From Aliivibrio sp. (GTDB lineage: Bacteria > Pseudomonadota > Gammaproteobacteria > Enterobacterales > Vibrionaceae), in NCBI GenBank assembly GCA_016764915.1, contig JAESQY010000069.1, forward strand, positions 46,065 to 110,064: a stretch of DNA of 64,000 nucleotides, given 5' to 3'. The position numbers were made by a program, and so were the translations under genes. Shown here in pieces: positions 19,605-30,431 of the stretch (position 1 is the first letter of the stretch; every line of letters begins with the position of its first letter). The notes under the pieces were generated by a model. The model searched no databases. It saw only the letters and a list, made by a program, of their open reading frames with translations, and was not told the DNA's origin.

Positions 19605-22600
19605 TAAGTATTTCCTCTTGCTTGAGCCATGTTAATCAACTTATTACCAACCAAAATGGCTTGCTGCTCTATGGTGGGTTTCATAAATAATTCAGCCAAA
19701 GAGATTGAGACACCAAATGTGTTTTCTAATTTACTGGCAAGACGAGTAGCTGTTATTGAATCTGCCCCTAACATAAAAAAGTTATCATTAGTGTGCTGAG
19801 GCTCTGTCTCAAGCAGATCTGACCAAACACTGGCAAGCATGGTTTGCATGGCCCCCTCTATGGGTGAGCTACCAACATTACCTTCTAGCAGCCTGAGCAG
19901 TAATTTATGACGATCTATTTTGTTGTTTTCCGTTAATGGCCATTCATCTATGTTTAGCAAGATCTGAGGCATAAGAGCCACTGGCAAGGATTCGGATAAG
20001 GTTCTGCGTAACTCAGAGTCAATCCTCTCAGGCATCTCTGAGTTGATCTGGTAACACAGTGCTAATTTATCACCATGCTCACTCTCAACTAACATGGCTA
20101 CGCTATGCACAATACCCATAACATTAAGAGCTAATTGTTCGATTTCACTTAGTTCTATACGATGGCCGTTAAACTTAATTCTGTTATCTATACGACCAAT
20201 GAATTCAAAATTACCACAGGGTCTTAAACGACCAATATCTCCAGTTCGGTATAAACATCCATAATTAGGATGGATAATAAAGGCCTCTTTGTTGAGATCT
20301 GGACGATTAAGATAACCATCAAATACGCCAACACCTTTACACAGCATCTCACCAGAAACCCAACATGGCGCAAGTTCATTATCCCCGCTCAAAATCAGGT
20401 ACTGACAGTTATCCGCAGGTTTTCCATAAGGTAATGAATACCAATTTTCATAGTCATTACATACTTGAGAAAATATATTCCATACTGAAATTTCAGTTGG
20501 GCCACCGACAGTGAAAAGCGTGCAGTTTGGTGCAATGTGAGTCAACTGATTAGTAATCCCCATTGGAACCCAATCCCCCCCAAGGATCATAAGACGCAAC
20601 GCTGGTAACTGAAGGCCTAGTATTTTTGCTTCTGAGAGCAGTTTTTGTGCCGCGGCAGGCACCCCGTTCCAAACGGTGACGCCAAAGTGTCTTGATAACT
20701 TGACCCATTTTTCGGGTAAGCGTCGCTGATCCTCTTTAGGAAGTATCAACGTAGCACCAGCATACACACCACTAAATAGATCAAATACCGACATATCATG
20801 ATGGATTGCACTGAGTGCCATTACTCGGTCATCACAGGACATAGCAAAGGTTTTATGATTGAAATGAACGAAATTACTTAATCCTTTGTGCAAGATTGGA
20901 ACTCCCTTAGGTGTGCCCGTCGAGCCTGAGGTATAAATTACGTAGACTGGTTTACAAACCGAAGGTGAACTACATATAAGTGTATTAACAGACTCTTTCT
21001 CTAACTCACAGGCCTTAATTTGAACACCAGTAAAATTCACTTCGCTCACATAATGATCTGATATTAATAAAGTGGCCTTAGATTCAGCTAAAATCTTATT
21101 TACTCTCTTATGTGGGGCTTCTACATCTATTGGTAAATAAGTCAAATTCGCCACCACGCAGGCTAAGACGAAGATTATTTGGCGTGGCTCTTTTGGCATA
21201 TAAAGCGCAACAAGATCGTCATTATTAACTTGTTGCTGTAGGTTCGTTGCTATACAAGTCACTTTGTCTAACAACTGTTGCCAAGTCAGAGTTTCATCAT
21301 CAGTCACTAATGCTGGCTGATCTGGTCGAAGTGTGGCGTGTTGCTTTAAGATTTGATGCCAATCTATGAGTTCAAAATCTTCTGATGTTGTATTAATTTG
21401 GTTCCAAAGATTTTGTTGTGGGACTGGCAATTGTGTTTCTATCACATTTTCCCAATCAGATGATGAGGAGATAGCCGCCAACAGGCGTTTAAACTCCTCA
21501 AACATCGCTTCTATTATCCCTTGTTCAAACTTTTCCTCCACCGCGTCCCAGTTCACATTTAATTGCCCTTTTAACATGAAGTACTGGCAATCCAGATCCA
21601 CTTGCGGAGTTTGAGAAATGGCGTGTGTAACCTCACCAAAAATCGCAATGTCAGACTCAAACTGTTGTTGCTCATGACCTAAATCTGGCGAAGCTGTAAA
21701 GACAATCGGCATACTGACTACACTGCCATGCTTTTTAGTTAAAGCTCGTAGCATCTCCATCCCTGAAACTGAAGGGTGTTGTATGTCTGACATCAATTGA
21801 TTCTGTATCACTTTGACTTGTTCAGAAAATGAAAGCCCAGGAGTAAGCTCAACTTCTAATAAAGTAAAAGTCGCAAACTCACCAATAACATCATTAATAT
21901 GCGGGTGTGAAGCTAAGCGATTAAAACGTGGAATATTGAGCGTAAAGTGACGTTCTCCAGACCATTTGGACAACACTTGGCTATAAATAGTCATCAACAC
22001 ACTGCTGGTTGTTACCCCATATTGTTGAGCAAGTGCCGTCAGTTTCTGCGTTTGTTCTAACGAGAGCGTCATAAGAAAACGCTTAAATGAGCCCTTAGCC
22101 GTATTTTCTCGTTTTACGGGCAAAAGAGGAGCCGAAGGCAAAGTTGCTAAACGCTTTTCCCAGTACGCTTTTGCTTTAAACGCGGCTTTACTCTGATTAG
22201 CAGACTGCTGATGTATTACATAGTCTCGGAATGTCAGAGCAGACTGCTTCATATCATGACAATTGCCATGCTGATAACAATGTGCAAATTCTTTTAACAA
22301 GATTTGATAACTGCGACCATCAATACACCAAAGATCTAGACTTAAATGCAAGCGGTACTCTTTATCATGTAACTGTGTGACCACTATTTGGTTTTGTGGC
22401 CATTGCGTAAGATCAGATTTACGATGAGCCATTGTTTGTCTAAGTTGCTTAAGTGCTAGAAGCTTATGGTTATCCTCTCGGTAATCTTTCAATTCCACAG
22501 TCATTAATGGTACTTTTTCAAGTACTTTTTGGTACTCAGAATCAATCACAACTGCACGCAACATGTCGTGTCTAGTAATCACTTGATTGATCGCTTTTTC

Positions 22601-22831
22601 AAGTCGGTCAACATCATAATATTCACAGCCAAACTCAAGATAAAGATGCATTGCCACATCTCCACCACTCATTTCACTATTTCTTCCCAACCAATATGCT
22701 TGTTGCATATCCGTCATTGGAAATGGACTATATCGATGTTTGAGATCCTGGTTAATGCAAATATCCACTGATTTAGCTTGCTTCAATCGCCCAAGTAATT
22801 TCGCTTTCATGTCAATCGAAACCATAGTCAT
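19604..22831 (-). CDS. NRPS, Cy-A-T (heterocyclization module, Cys-like A domain)
   Basis: 1075 aa. The first domain (about 30-460) is a cyclization domain: the HHxxxDG motif is replaced by DxxxxD (LSLDLWCIDGRS) and the LPSAPLLPV signature is present. Such domains form the amide and then a thiazoline or oxazoline from Cys/Ser/Thr. Adenylation about 480-970 (IYTSGSTGTPKG, HHDMSVFDLF, GGDWV, VGGPTEISVWN) is of the kind seen in pyochelin and yersiniabactin synthetases. The hand-derived code DMFNIGVVWK resembles the Cys code DLYNLSLIWK in D235, N278 and W331. Carrier about 985-1060 with FMLGADSI. No reductase or methyltransferase domain is present, so the ring would remain an unmodified azoline. 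The start overlaps the PKS stop in TAATG. Confidence 0.92.
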   Translation of the reverse strand: MTMVSIDMKAKLLGRLKQAKSVDICINQDLKHRYSPFPMTDMQQAYWLGRNSEMSGGDVAMHLYLEFGCEYYDVDRLEKAINQVITRHDMLRAVVIDSEYQKVLEKVPLMTVELKDYREDNHKLLALKQLRQTMAHRKSDLTQWPQNQIVVTQLHDKEYRLHLSLDLWCIDGRSYQILLKEFAHCYQHGNCHDMKQSALTFRDYVIHQQSANQSKAAFKAKAYWEKRLATLPSAPLLPVKRENTAKGSFKRFLMTLSLEQTQKLTALAQQYGVTTSSVLMTIYSQVLSKWSGERHFTLNIPRFNRLASHPHINDVIGEFATFTLLEVELTPGLSFSEQVKVIQNQLMSDIQHPSVSGMEMLRALTKKHGSVVSMPIVFTASPDLGHEQQQFESDIAIFGEVTHAISQTPQVDLDCQYFMLKGQLNVNWDAVEEKFEQGIIEAMFEEFKRLLAAISSSSDWENVIETQLPVPQQNLWNQINTTSEDFELIDWHQILKQHATLRPDQPALVTDDETLTWQQLLDKVTCIATNLQQQVNNDDLVALYMPKEPRQIIFVLACVVANLTYLPIDVEAPHKRVNKILAESKATLLISDHYVSEVNFTGVQIKACELEKESVNTLICSSPSVCKPVYVIYTSGSTGTPKGVPILHKGLSNFVHFNHKTFAMSCDDRVMALSAIHHDMSVFDLFSGVYAGATLILPKEDQRRLPEKWVKLSRHFGVTVWNGVPAAAQKLLSEAKILGLQLPALRLMILGGDWVPMGITNQLTHIAPNCTLFTVGGPTEISVWNIFSQVCNDYENWYSLPYGKPADNCQYLILSGDNELAPCWVSGEMLCKGVGVFDGYLNRPDLNKEAFIIHPNYGCLYRTGDIGRLRPCGNFEFIGRIDNRIKFNGHRIELSEIEQLALNVMGIVHSVAMLVESEHGDKLALCYQINSEMPERIDSELRRTLSESLPVALMPQILLNIDEWPLTENNKIDRHKLLLRLLEGNVGSSPIEGAMQTMLASVWSDLLETEPQHTNDNFFMLGADSITATRLASKLENTFGVSISLAELFMKPTIEQQAILVGNKLINMAQARGNT

Positions 22832-25806
22832 TATTGAGTTACCTCTTCTTCAGATTGTTGTTCTGCAAGCGTTAATAAATGCGCCATAAATTGACTAAAT
22901 GTTCGTTGGTTTAAAAAATCACTAACTGGGAATGACAAACCAAGTTGTTTTTCTAATTGATCACAAATTTGGATAGCAGAAAGAGAGTTCCCTCCGAGTG
23001 TATAAAAATCACTCTTATCTACAATTGTTACCGATTGGCCAAGCTCGCTGCGCCACAAGGATTTAAGCCACGCCGTAAACTCGTCATCTTCTGTTTTTTC
23101 TATTTGAATCTCACTTAACGTTAACGCAGTTGAGCGCCAACGAAGCGAATGAGGTACATCAGCACTCCAATAACGCGACTCACTAAATTGGTAACCAGGT
23201 AATGCCACCTTGTCATATACAGCCTTAGGGAAGGTTATGCCATGACAGCAAAAAACCGTACCTAACACTCTATTTAAAAGGCCTATTTCATCACCTGATG
23301 TTCCTGTGGAGGCATAAACATTTCCCGGGTAATTTAAACGAAATAACCCGCTGAGCACTGGCTTAGCACCACACTCAATAACGCACAATGAATCATGATG
23401 GAAATGGCTTAGCACACGGTCAAATCGAACCGTGTTTCGTAGGTGATTAAGCCAATAATTAGTGTCTACCTGACGCAATTCTTCTCCTGTAACGGAGCTA
23501 ATCCATCGACCAATCACGGGCTTAAAATCAACGTTGTTGCAGGCTCTAGAGAAGGCCTCTAATGCGGTATCCATTTGACGAGAATGAAAGCCATGCGTGG
23601 TTTTTAGCATTCGAACGCTATAACCTTGAGCAATCAATTGATGTTCAAATTGAACCAACTCTTCTGATGATCCTGCGAGTACGCACTGCTGCTGACTGTT
23701 AACAACGGCTAGATCGATCGTATCCGGAAGCAAAGAAAGTACTGTATCTTTGCTAATATCAACCGCCATCATTTGTGTACGCCCTTGGCAATGCTGTTCA
23801 ATGGCTAAACCGCGTTGAGAGACTAAATAAATTGCTTCTTTTAGCGTTATTACTTGGCATAACACGGCAACCGCAAACTCACCTAAACTGTGCCCAACAA
23901 AAATATCCGCTGAAATTCCATAAGAAAGATAAGTTTTTGCTAACGCATATTGGTAGCAAAATTGATAATAATGCGCTCCTACCGCACTTGAGAATGCGTG
24001 TGTAAACTCTATTCCCCCTCCAAACACATCAGCAGCATGAGCCAAATTTAAAGCGCGATCTAAATAAGCATCACACTCATCAGTAGCATTTTTAAACACA
24101 CTTTGACTGGTATAAAGATCGTTTCCCATACCCTGCCACTGAGCACCTTGACCTGTGAACGCCAAAACTGTAGACCCAACTGCAATAGACTCTATCTGAA
24201 CCTTTGTATTCTTTAGCTTCTGAACCAAGCTCTGCCAATCATCAGCAACCTCTGCGATACGATGTGCAAAATGGTGACGACCAAGCCTTAACGTTTGGCA
24301 AATATTATCTAATTGTTGCGTCGTTGGTTGATGCTCTTGAAGCCACGTAGCCCAAAAAGTACATTGCTTTTCTAATGCCGTTTGATCCGTAGCCGACAAC
24401 ACGAAAAGTGAAGACTGTCTTCCACTATTTACTTCAGAGCCTGTTATATTGCTCTGTATTTGATATGGCGCTTGCTCGATGACAAGATGCGCATTCGTTC
24501 CCCCAAAACCTAACGAGCTAATACTTGCGCGCCTTGTGATATCAGTTGGCCATGACATCAACTTAGAAGGAAGATAAAAGTTATTATGATCTAACATTAA
24601 TTCTGGGCGAGGCTCAGTGACTCCCGCATTAGGAACGATCTTCCCATGATAAATGGATAAAACAGTTTTAATAAAACCTGCAATACCTGCTGCTGCATTA
24701 GCATGACCGATATTACTTTTCACGGCTCCCAGTGCTTTTTTGGATACTGCTTGGCCGCCATAAACCTCAGACAGAGCACCCAGTTCTATTTCATCCCCCA
24801 ATAATGTTCCTGTTCCATGCGTTTCAATATACTGAATATCATTCGCAGATAAGCCTGACAGTTGCAGCGCTTTATTCATGACTTTTGTTTGGCCTTTCAC
24901 GCCTGGAGCCATGAAATCCATCTTAGCCTGACCATCATTGTTGATCGCTGAACCACGGATCACACCCCAAATATGGTCGCCATTTTCTACTGCATCTTCA
25001 ATACGCTTAAGTACTACGGCGGCAACGGCATGACCATTTAAAGTACCACTCGCCTTAGCTGTAAAAGGCTGGCACTGTCCATCAGCAGACAAAATACTGC
25101 CTTGCTGACGAACATAACCAAGATCTTGAGGAAGCGATAATCCTGAACCACCAGCAATCATCAGATCTGCTTGATAGGTCTGTAACTGTAAACAAGCGTT
25201 CGCAATTGCAACAAGTGAACTTGAACAAGCCGTTTGTACTGTCATTGCAGGCCCGGTTAGATTGAGTTTATAGGCCGCCCAAGTTGCTAAAAAATCATTG
25301 CTATTGCCTGTCATTACTTGTAGTGCTTTTGCGTGATGGTTAGCAGCGATATGCTCTCCAACTGTGTAGGCAAGGTAGCCATTAGAGTTAGAGCAAGCAA
25401 CAATGCCCGCTTCTATTTCATCCAGTGACTCTAAAACTATCCCTGCATTTTCAAGACTATTCCAACAGACTTGCAAAAACCGTCGGCATTGCGGATCCAT
25501 AACTTCTGCTTGAGCAGGGGTCATATCAAAGACATCGCAATCAAACTGATCAATATCCTCCATTGGCATTGCCCATGGGACATAGTTTTCATCAGAGGTT
25601 TGATGAGATTTCACTCCCTGACGTGCAGCCTCTTCTACTGAGGTAAATTGTGATGCTGTTAGACCAGAACAAAGTAGGCTCCAATACTCGTCAATATTTT
25701 TCGCACCAGAGAACTCACCTGCCATGCCTATCACAGCAATCGCGCCCAATTCTAATAACTCGGATACCGTTTGGTTGTCGTATTTGGTATTCATCTTTAT
25801 TTCCAT
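22831..25806 (-). CDS. Type I PKS, KS-AT-T
   Basis: 991 aa. KS about 20-450 with VQTACSSS, ETHGTGTLLGDE and VKSNIGHAN; AT about 545-840 with FTGQGAQWQGM, GHSLGE and HGFHSRQM; carrier about 905-980 with YTLGGNSLS. The specificity site HGFH is of malonyl type. No reductive or methyltransferase domain lies between AT and T, so this module adds a plain ketide unit. The preceding protein has a KR that might act on this unit too, as reported for the PksJ KR of bacillaene synthesis. Start and stop overlap with both neighbours (TAATG each side). Confidence 0.93.
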   Translation of the reverse strand: MEIKMNTKYDNQTVSELLELGAIAVIGMAGEFSGAKNIDEYWSLLCSGLTASQFTSVEEAARQGVKSHQTSDENYVPWAMPMEDIDQFDCDVFDMTPAQAEVMDPQCRRFLQVCWNSLENAGIVLESLDEIEAGIVACSNSNGYLAYTVGEHIAANHHAKALQVMTGNSNDFLATWAAYKLNLTGPAMTVQTACSSSLVAIANACLQLQTYQADLMIAGGSGLSLPQDLGYVRQQGSILSADGQCQPFTAKASGTLNGHAVAAVVLKRIEDAVENGDHIWGVIRGSAINNDGQAKMDFMAPGVKGQTKVMNKALQLSGLSANDIQYIETHGTGTLLGDEIELGALSEVYGGQAVSKKALGAVKSNIGHANAAAGIAGFIKTVLSIYHGKIVPNAGVTEPRPELMLDHNNFYLPSKLMSWPTDITRRASISSLGFGGTNAHLVIEQAPYQIQSNITGSEVNSGRQSSLFVLSATDQTALEKQCTFWATWLQEHQPTTQQLDNICQTLRLGRHHFAHRIAEVADDWQSLVQKLKNTKVQIESIAVGSTVLAFTGQGAQWQGMGNDLYTSQSVFKNATDECDAYLDRALNLAHAADVFGGGIEFTHAFSSAVGAHYYQFCYQYALAKTYLSYGISADIFVGHSLGEFAVAVLCQVITLKEAIYLVSQRGLAIEQHCQGRTQMMAVDISKDTVLSLLPDTIDLAVVNSQQQCVLAGSSEELVQFEHQLIAQGYSVRMLKTTHGFHSRQMDTALEAFSRACNNVDFKPVIGRWISSVTGEELRQVDTNYWLNHLRNTVRFDRVLSHFHHDSLCVIECGAKPVLSGLFRLNYPGNVYASTGTSGDEIGLLNRVLGTVFCCHGITFPKAVYDKVALPGYQFSESRYWSADVPHSLRWRSTALTLSEIQIEKTEDDEFTAWLKSLWRSELGQSVTIVDKSDFYTLGGNSLSAIQICDQLEKQLGLSFPVSDFLNQRTFSQFMAHLLTLAEQQSEEEVTQ

Positions 25807-28800
25807 TATTTAGCCATTCGACGTTTAAATCGTTGTTTCACAGAAGACATACGTCCCTCATGAGGTGTGTTTTTTTTTGTCTTCATCGACTCTCTAATAG
25901 TCCCACCATCACTCAACGGCTCCGGCAATTTTTGCCAAACCAATCGAGCCATCATGTCTACCGTAGGGGCACCGAATAAATCAGCCATCGTCATTGAATT
26001 ACAGCCCAGTTGTTCTTCTATCTGATGTTGCAATTTGTAGAGCTGCACCGAACTGCCTCCGAGTTCAAAAAAACTCTGATTCAATGGAATAACATCTTTG
26101 TTCAATAAGGTTTGCCAGATGCTTTTCAACGGTTCAATAAATGGGTTGAATTCATCTTGCTGTAGCGGTTCTGATTTGGATTTAATTTGACGTATTGATG
26201 GCGTTGATAACGAGCCTACTAAGTAATCACCTGCTGGCGCACCAACAATAAAAGGCAGCATTTGTAAGCAATGTTCAGCCTGTAAGTATTGCAAACCGCT
26301 GAGTTGAAGTAGTTCATCATTCACTCGACCAACAGACAGACCAACATCACGCCATGCACTCCAGCCTAACCACGTGATTTGCACTCCTTTTTCTCGTATT
26401 TGTTGAGAAAAAAAACGAGTAGCAGCGTTGGATAGACTGTAAGACAAACTTTGTTCCCCCCCTCTAACCCCATTAATAGAACCAAATACCAACCATTGTA
26501 TATTGACACCATTTATTAGAGGTTGGAGCACCTGAAGTAGGTTGTTAAGGCCTCCTTCATTAACGGATTTTTCTGATGAGAGTTTCACGCTATCTATATT
26601 TAAAACGCTGTCTTCGTGGAAACTAGAGGCGAGATGATAGACACGCTTCGGTGCTGTGCTCATACAATCATCTATAGATTTCGCTTGCGACCACCTATCT
26701 TGTAACACCGCATCATCAGAAATATCAGCGGATAACCAAAGATAGTGGGTTGGCGATAATTGATTAAGGATCGCAGGTCGACTGCGTGAAATTAATACAA
26801 GAAATTCACCTTGTTGATTCAAGTGATCAATAAGATGGTGCGCAATTCCTCCAGAAGCTCCTGTAATGACAGAGTATCCATTCGTTTTCAACGTACTATC
26901 TGTTCCAATACGTGACCAATCAACTGAGCATTCTTGTTCTTGATACCAAGTAGCCCCATCAAAATAACTGGCTCTTTGATCCGCTACACTTGGAATAACA
27001 GAAAGTGCCTGAGGATTCGAACAAGTGATTACCCTAATCGATACCGATGAAAGTGTGTGTTGAAATGCTTGACACCAAAGTGATATTTCAGCGCCTAAAT
27101 TTGGTGTTGTTACTAATATCAAGTGAGACACCTCACACCGTGCTATTGCCTGAGTGAGTAGCTCCACCTGCGTTATTAACGATAAGATGTGGTCATCACC
27201 CAAAACAATGGCAACCTGCTCTGCTTGGGTTGTTGCCGTGATAAACTGCTCAACACTAATTAACGACACAGTAGACAGTTCATCGACGTCTATTGCATTT
27301 TGGGTCAAACGACTTAAACGCACTGGGTTGTTCGCTTTGTCCTTATCGTCCAACCAAGTCATCACCATTTTTCTTCGCTGAATTTTTCCTGATGTCGTTT
27401 TTAAAAACTGCTGAGTCCTCAATGATATGACTTCGTTTGGATAAAATTGCAATGTTCGCGCCAACGTTTGTCTTATGTCATTTTCAACTTCAGTTTTATT
27501 AGGCAAACCATCAAGCACGTAAAAAATAACGGCAGCATCACCATTGTCCTGATAACCCGCGGCGGCAACACTTGTTTCCAGTACACCATTAACCTGACCA
27601 ACTTGAGATTCAATATCATGACTGAAGAAATTAACCCCATTAAGCACAATACTTTCTTGTATTCTTCCTGTTAAATACAGCTCACCGTCTGCAATTACGC
27701 CACAGTCACCAGTATCAAACCAGCCATCATCAGTAAATGCTTTTTGATTGAGCGTTGCAGCCCTAAGGTATCCTTTGGTGATCGATGGACCCGATAGCTG
27801 CATTTTCCCGACTTGATACTCAGTAACGACTTTATTCGCATCATTTACAATACGAACACTCGTATTTGCGATCGGTTTTCCCAACGATACAAATTCACTA
27901 TGCCCTATTTGGGTATAACCATCGGTCGTATCTATTGCATAGCTATGCAGAGCGATCGCCTCTATGTCATACACTGGGTGAGTCGATATCACAGTACATG
28001 ACTCCGCCATTCCAAAAGCAGGGGTCATCACTCCGAGCTTAAGTCCCCAAGATGAAAATTCCTTGATAAACTCACGTACTGTATCAGCAACAACCATTTC
28101 TCCCCCATTAATCAATTCTTTCACTGACGAAAGATCATACGTTTGGGATGCCTGTTTGGCTTCGCTAATCATGAGCTTGTAGCCAAAATTCGGGCACCAA
28201 CTATGAGTAACACCGTATTCAGCAATCAAAGAGAGCCAACGTAGCGGTGATTTTAGAATCCATTGAGTCGCAACGTGTACTTGTGAACACCCAAGGTAAG
28301 TGTCTCTTAAATGGGTAAAAAGCAATCCCCCTACATGATCAAACCCCATCCAATTAAGGGATATATCACTCGCTATTTGCGCTCGACTTTGCGTAATAAG
28401 TTCGCAGTAATGAAGAATGGCACGGTGACTTTGCTGTATGCACTTACTTTTTCCTGTAGAGCCAGAAGAAAGTTGAATTATCCCCGGTGCATTTGGATCA
28501 TGTTGAAAAGGTAAATATGAATGGTTGGGCAATTCTTGTGGCGTAGTTAAAGCCATCTCACCGTTTTCATCCAACAATGAAATAATGGTGTTGCGCCCTT
28601 TTGGACAACATACTACTAGCGTGTCATTAAGCTGCTTATAAGCATCAGTCAACTTACTCAGAGAGCCAACTACTTCTAATTGAGGAACATTAATCGTTAC
28701 TGGGTATCCCCCTGCAAGTACTACCGCCCAGAAATTCTCCAAATACGTTAACAAACTATCTGCAACAATAATGACGGGGCGGTTGGCATATTCCCATAGT

Positions 28801-30431
28801 TGACCTTGCTGCAAACAACCGGCTGCTGATTTTGCCTGTGAAAAAAGAGAAGTAAATGACGTAGTGATCTTCTCTCCTTTGTCATCAATAAAAGTTATAC
28901 ATTTATCTGGGTAATTCTTGGCGGTCTGCTTTAACATCGACGATAAATCATGAGGTAGCGTCGCAGGGATGACTAAAGACTTCCCTTCAATTTGAGCTTG
29001 TACAGGTTGCTTATCTTCTTCGTTGACCAATTCCTCTAGAGAATCAGTAAATTCTTGAATAAGCTTGTGTATTTCATTTTCTCCATACCACGCTTTGTCA
29101 TACTCTACTTCTAAGCGTAATTTATTGTTGGCTGCTGACACTTGCACTGACAAAGGGAGCTTTGCCACCGTATTTCGTACCACAGAAAGGTGATGTGGTA
29201 AGTGTGTGTATTGCTTTTCCCAATTAAAACTTTGATACCCAATGACCACTTGAGTTAATGGATTAACCTCTAGGCTTCTTGCGTGTGGCGTCGTATTTAC
29301 TATATGACTGAAAGGCAGATCATGATGAGGCAGCCCTTTTTGCCATTGCTGCCCTACACGTTGAGCTAATTCATGCCCAGAAATCGTTAATATTTGGTCT
29401 TGAACCACTGGAACCACGTTATTAAAATAGCCTAAACACTCTTCCAGATCAGCACAGCAGCTACGGTTAGCCACGGCCACACCCACTACCATTTTATTAC
29501 ATTTATAGTGACGCCCAAGAGCCAAGAACCATGAAGCTAGAACCAAATTAAAACGTTTTGATTCAGGTACGACTGTAAATGCTTTTAGACCTATGTCTTG
29601 TTTGGCATAACCCGCTTGATGCTGACCTAACTCACGATGAACTAACCAAGCATTTTGTTTAGGTGCATTTTCTAGTAAGTCGTACCAATACTGGCGACTA
29701 CTATCCCATTGTCCATTGGTCTTGTTTTCATCTTGGGTTAAAGCAAAATAATCTGTTCCTGAATTGGGATTACTCTCACTCTTTTCATGTTTGGCATATT
29801 CCTGGTCAAGCAGTGAACGAAATAATGATGAGCTCCATCCATCCCAAACAATGTGATGTACAACCACAACCAGTGTGCTTTTTGTTTCAAATTCCACATA
29901 ATAGAAGCACCACAATGGTGGGGAACTAAGATCGAAAGCCTTAGCCGTTACTGATGGCAACCATTGCTCATATTCCATTTTTGATAATGTAATTTGCTCT
30001 AAAGGCACTTGAATATTGTGCGGTCTACAAATGTTTACACCGTCTGGCTGCCCTAAAAAACCAGTCGTCATTGACGGCTGAGTATCCTGAATATGTTGAA
30101 GTGCTCTTCTTAATTTTTCTATTTCAGGTTTTTGGATAAAATCTAAAGTAAAAGCTAGATTATAACTTTGATTAATTTCTGGTGTTTGACACAGTAAAAA
30201 AAGGTCCTCTTGTAAGATAGAAGCTCGTGGCTCTATTTTCTCTACACCTGAATTCTGAGCTAACGTTGCCTTTAGTAAATGACTCAATTTTGATTTATGA
30301 TGGCGTAATGTCTTTAGTTCTACTTCTGTTAGAGAGCGGCTAGATTCATAACCAAGTTCGCCCTCTTCTGTTAGGTAGAGATACACCCCATCTTTTTGCA
30401 TAGATTGTAAAATCTTCAGTGCGTTGCCCAT
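25806..30431 (-). CDS. Hybrid C-AL-KR-T megaenzyme with N-terminal TubC-type docking domain
   Basis: 1541 aa. Residues 1-55 resemble a TubC N-terminal docking domain (alpha-beta, LKILQSMQKDGVYL then TLRHHKSKLSHLL). Condensation about 70-480 has intact HHIVWDGWS. The activating domain (about 495-1050) is not a normal amino-acid A domain: SSGSTGKSKC, NWMGFDHVGG and HLRDTYLGC are typical of acyl-ligase (AL/CAL) domains such as those opening some trans-AT PKSs. Next is a PKS-type ketoreductase (VITGASGGIA near 1190; catalytic Ser in FGSINGV and YSLSN), then a carrier with FFELGGSSVQ near 1460. Inference: a keto or hydroxy acid is loaded, reduced by KR and joined by C as an ester or amide. Carboxylate identity unknown. 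Confidence 0.88.
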   Translation of the reverse strand: MGNALKILQSMQKDGVYLYLTEEGELGYESSRSLTEVELKTLRHHKSKLSHLLKATLAQNSGVEKIEPRASILQEDLFLLCQTPEINQSYNLAFTLDFIQKPEIEKLRRALQHIQDTQPSMTTGFLGQPDGVNICRPHNIQVPLEQITLSKMEYEQWLPSVTAKAFDLSSPPLWCFYYVEFETKSTLVVVVHHIVWDGWSSSLFRSLLDQEYAKHEKSESNPNSGTDYFALTQDENKTNGQWDSSRQYWYDLLENAPKQNAWLVHRELGQHQAGYAKQDIGLKAFTVVPESKRFNLVLASWFLALGRHYKCNKMVVGVAVANRSCCADLEECLGYFNNVVPVVQDQILTISGHELAQRVGQQWQKGLPHHDLPFSHIVNTTPHARSLEVNPLTQVVIGYQSFNWEKQYTHLPHHLSVVRNTVAKLPLSVQVSAANNKLRLEVEYDKAWYGENEIHKLIQEFTDSLEELVNEEDKQPVQAQIEGKSLVIPATLPHDLSSMLKQTAKNYPDKCITFIDDKGEKITTSFTSLFSQAKSAAGCLQQGQLWEYANRPVIIVADSLLTYLENFWAVVLAGGYPVTINVPQLEVVGSLSKLTDAYKQLNDTLVVCCPKGRNTIISLLDENGEMALTTPQELPNHSYLPFQHDPNAPGIIQLSSGSTGKSKCIQQSHRAILHYCELITQSRAQIASDISLNWMGFDHVGGLLFTHLRDTYLGCSQVHVATQWILKSPLRWLSLIAEYGVTHSWCPNFGYKLMISEAKQASQTYDLSSVKELINGGEMVVADTVREFIKEFSSWGLKLGVMTPAFGMAESCTVISTHPVYDIEAIALHSYAIDTTDGYTQIGHSEFVSLGKPIANTSVRIVNDANKVVTEYQVGKMQLSGPSITKGYLRAATLNQKAFTDDGWFDTGDCGVIADGELYLTGRIQESIVLNGVNFFSHDIESQVGQVNGVLETSVAAAGYQDNGDAAVIFYVLDGLPNKTEVENDIRQTLARTLQFYPNEVISLRTQQFLKTTSGKIQRRKMVMTWLDDKDKANNPVRLSRLTQNAIDVDELSTVSLISVEQFITATTQAEQVAIVLGDDHILSLITQVELLTQAIARCEVSHLILVTTPNLGAEISLWCQAFQHTLSSVSIRVITCSNPQALSVIPSVADQRASYFDGATWYQEQECSVDWSRIGTDSTLKTNGYSVITGASGGIAHHLIDHLNQQGEFLVLISRSRPAILNQLSPTHYLWLSADISDDAVLQDRWSQAKSIDDCMSTAPKRVYHLASSFHEDSVLNIDSVKLSSEKSVNEGGLNNLLQVLQPLINGVNIQWLVFGSINGVRGGEQSLSYSLSNAATRFFSQQIREKGVQITWLGWSAWRDVGLSVGRVNDELLQLSGLQYLQAEHCLQMLPFIVGAPAGDYLVGSLSTPSIRQIKSKSEPLQQDEFNPFIEPLKSIWQTLLNKDVIPLNQSFFELGGSSVQLYKLQHQIEEQLGCNSMTMADLFGAPTVDMMARLVWQKLPEPLSDGGTIRESMKTKKNTPHEGRMSSVKQRFKRRMAK

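Noticed and set aside
22831..25806. Trans-AT PKS architecture, suggested by the acyl-ligase domain of the neighbour
   Set aside because: Both PKS modules have their own AT with GHSLGE, so they are cis-AT; only the ligase domain resembles trans-AT lines.
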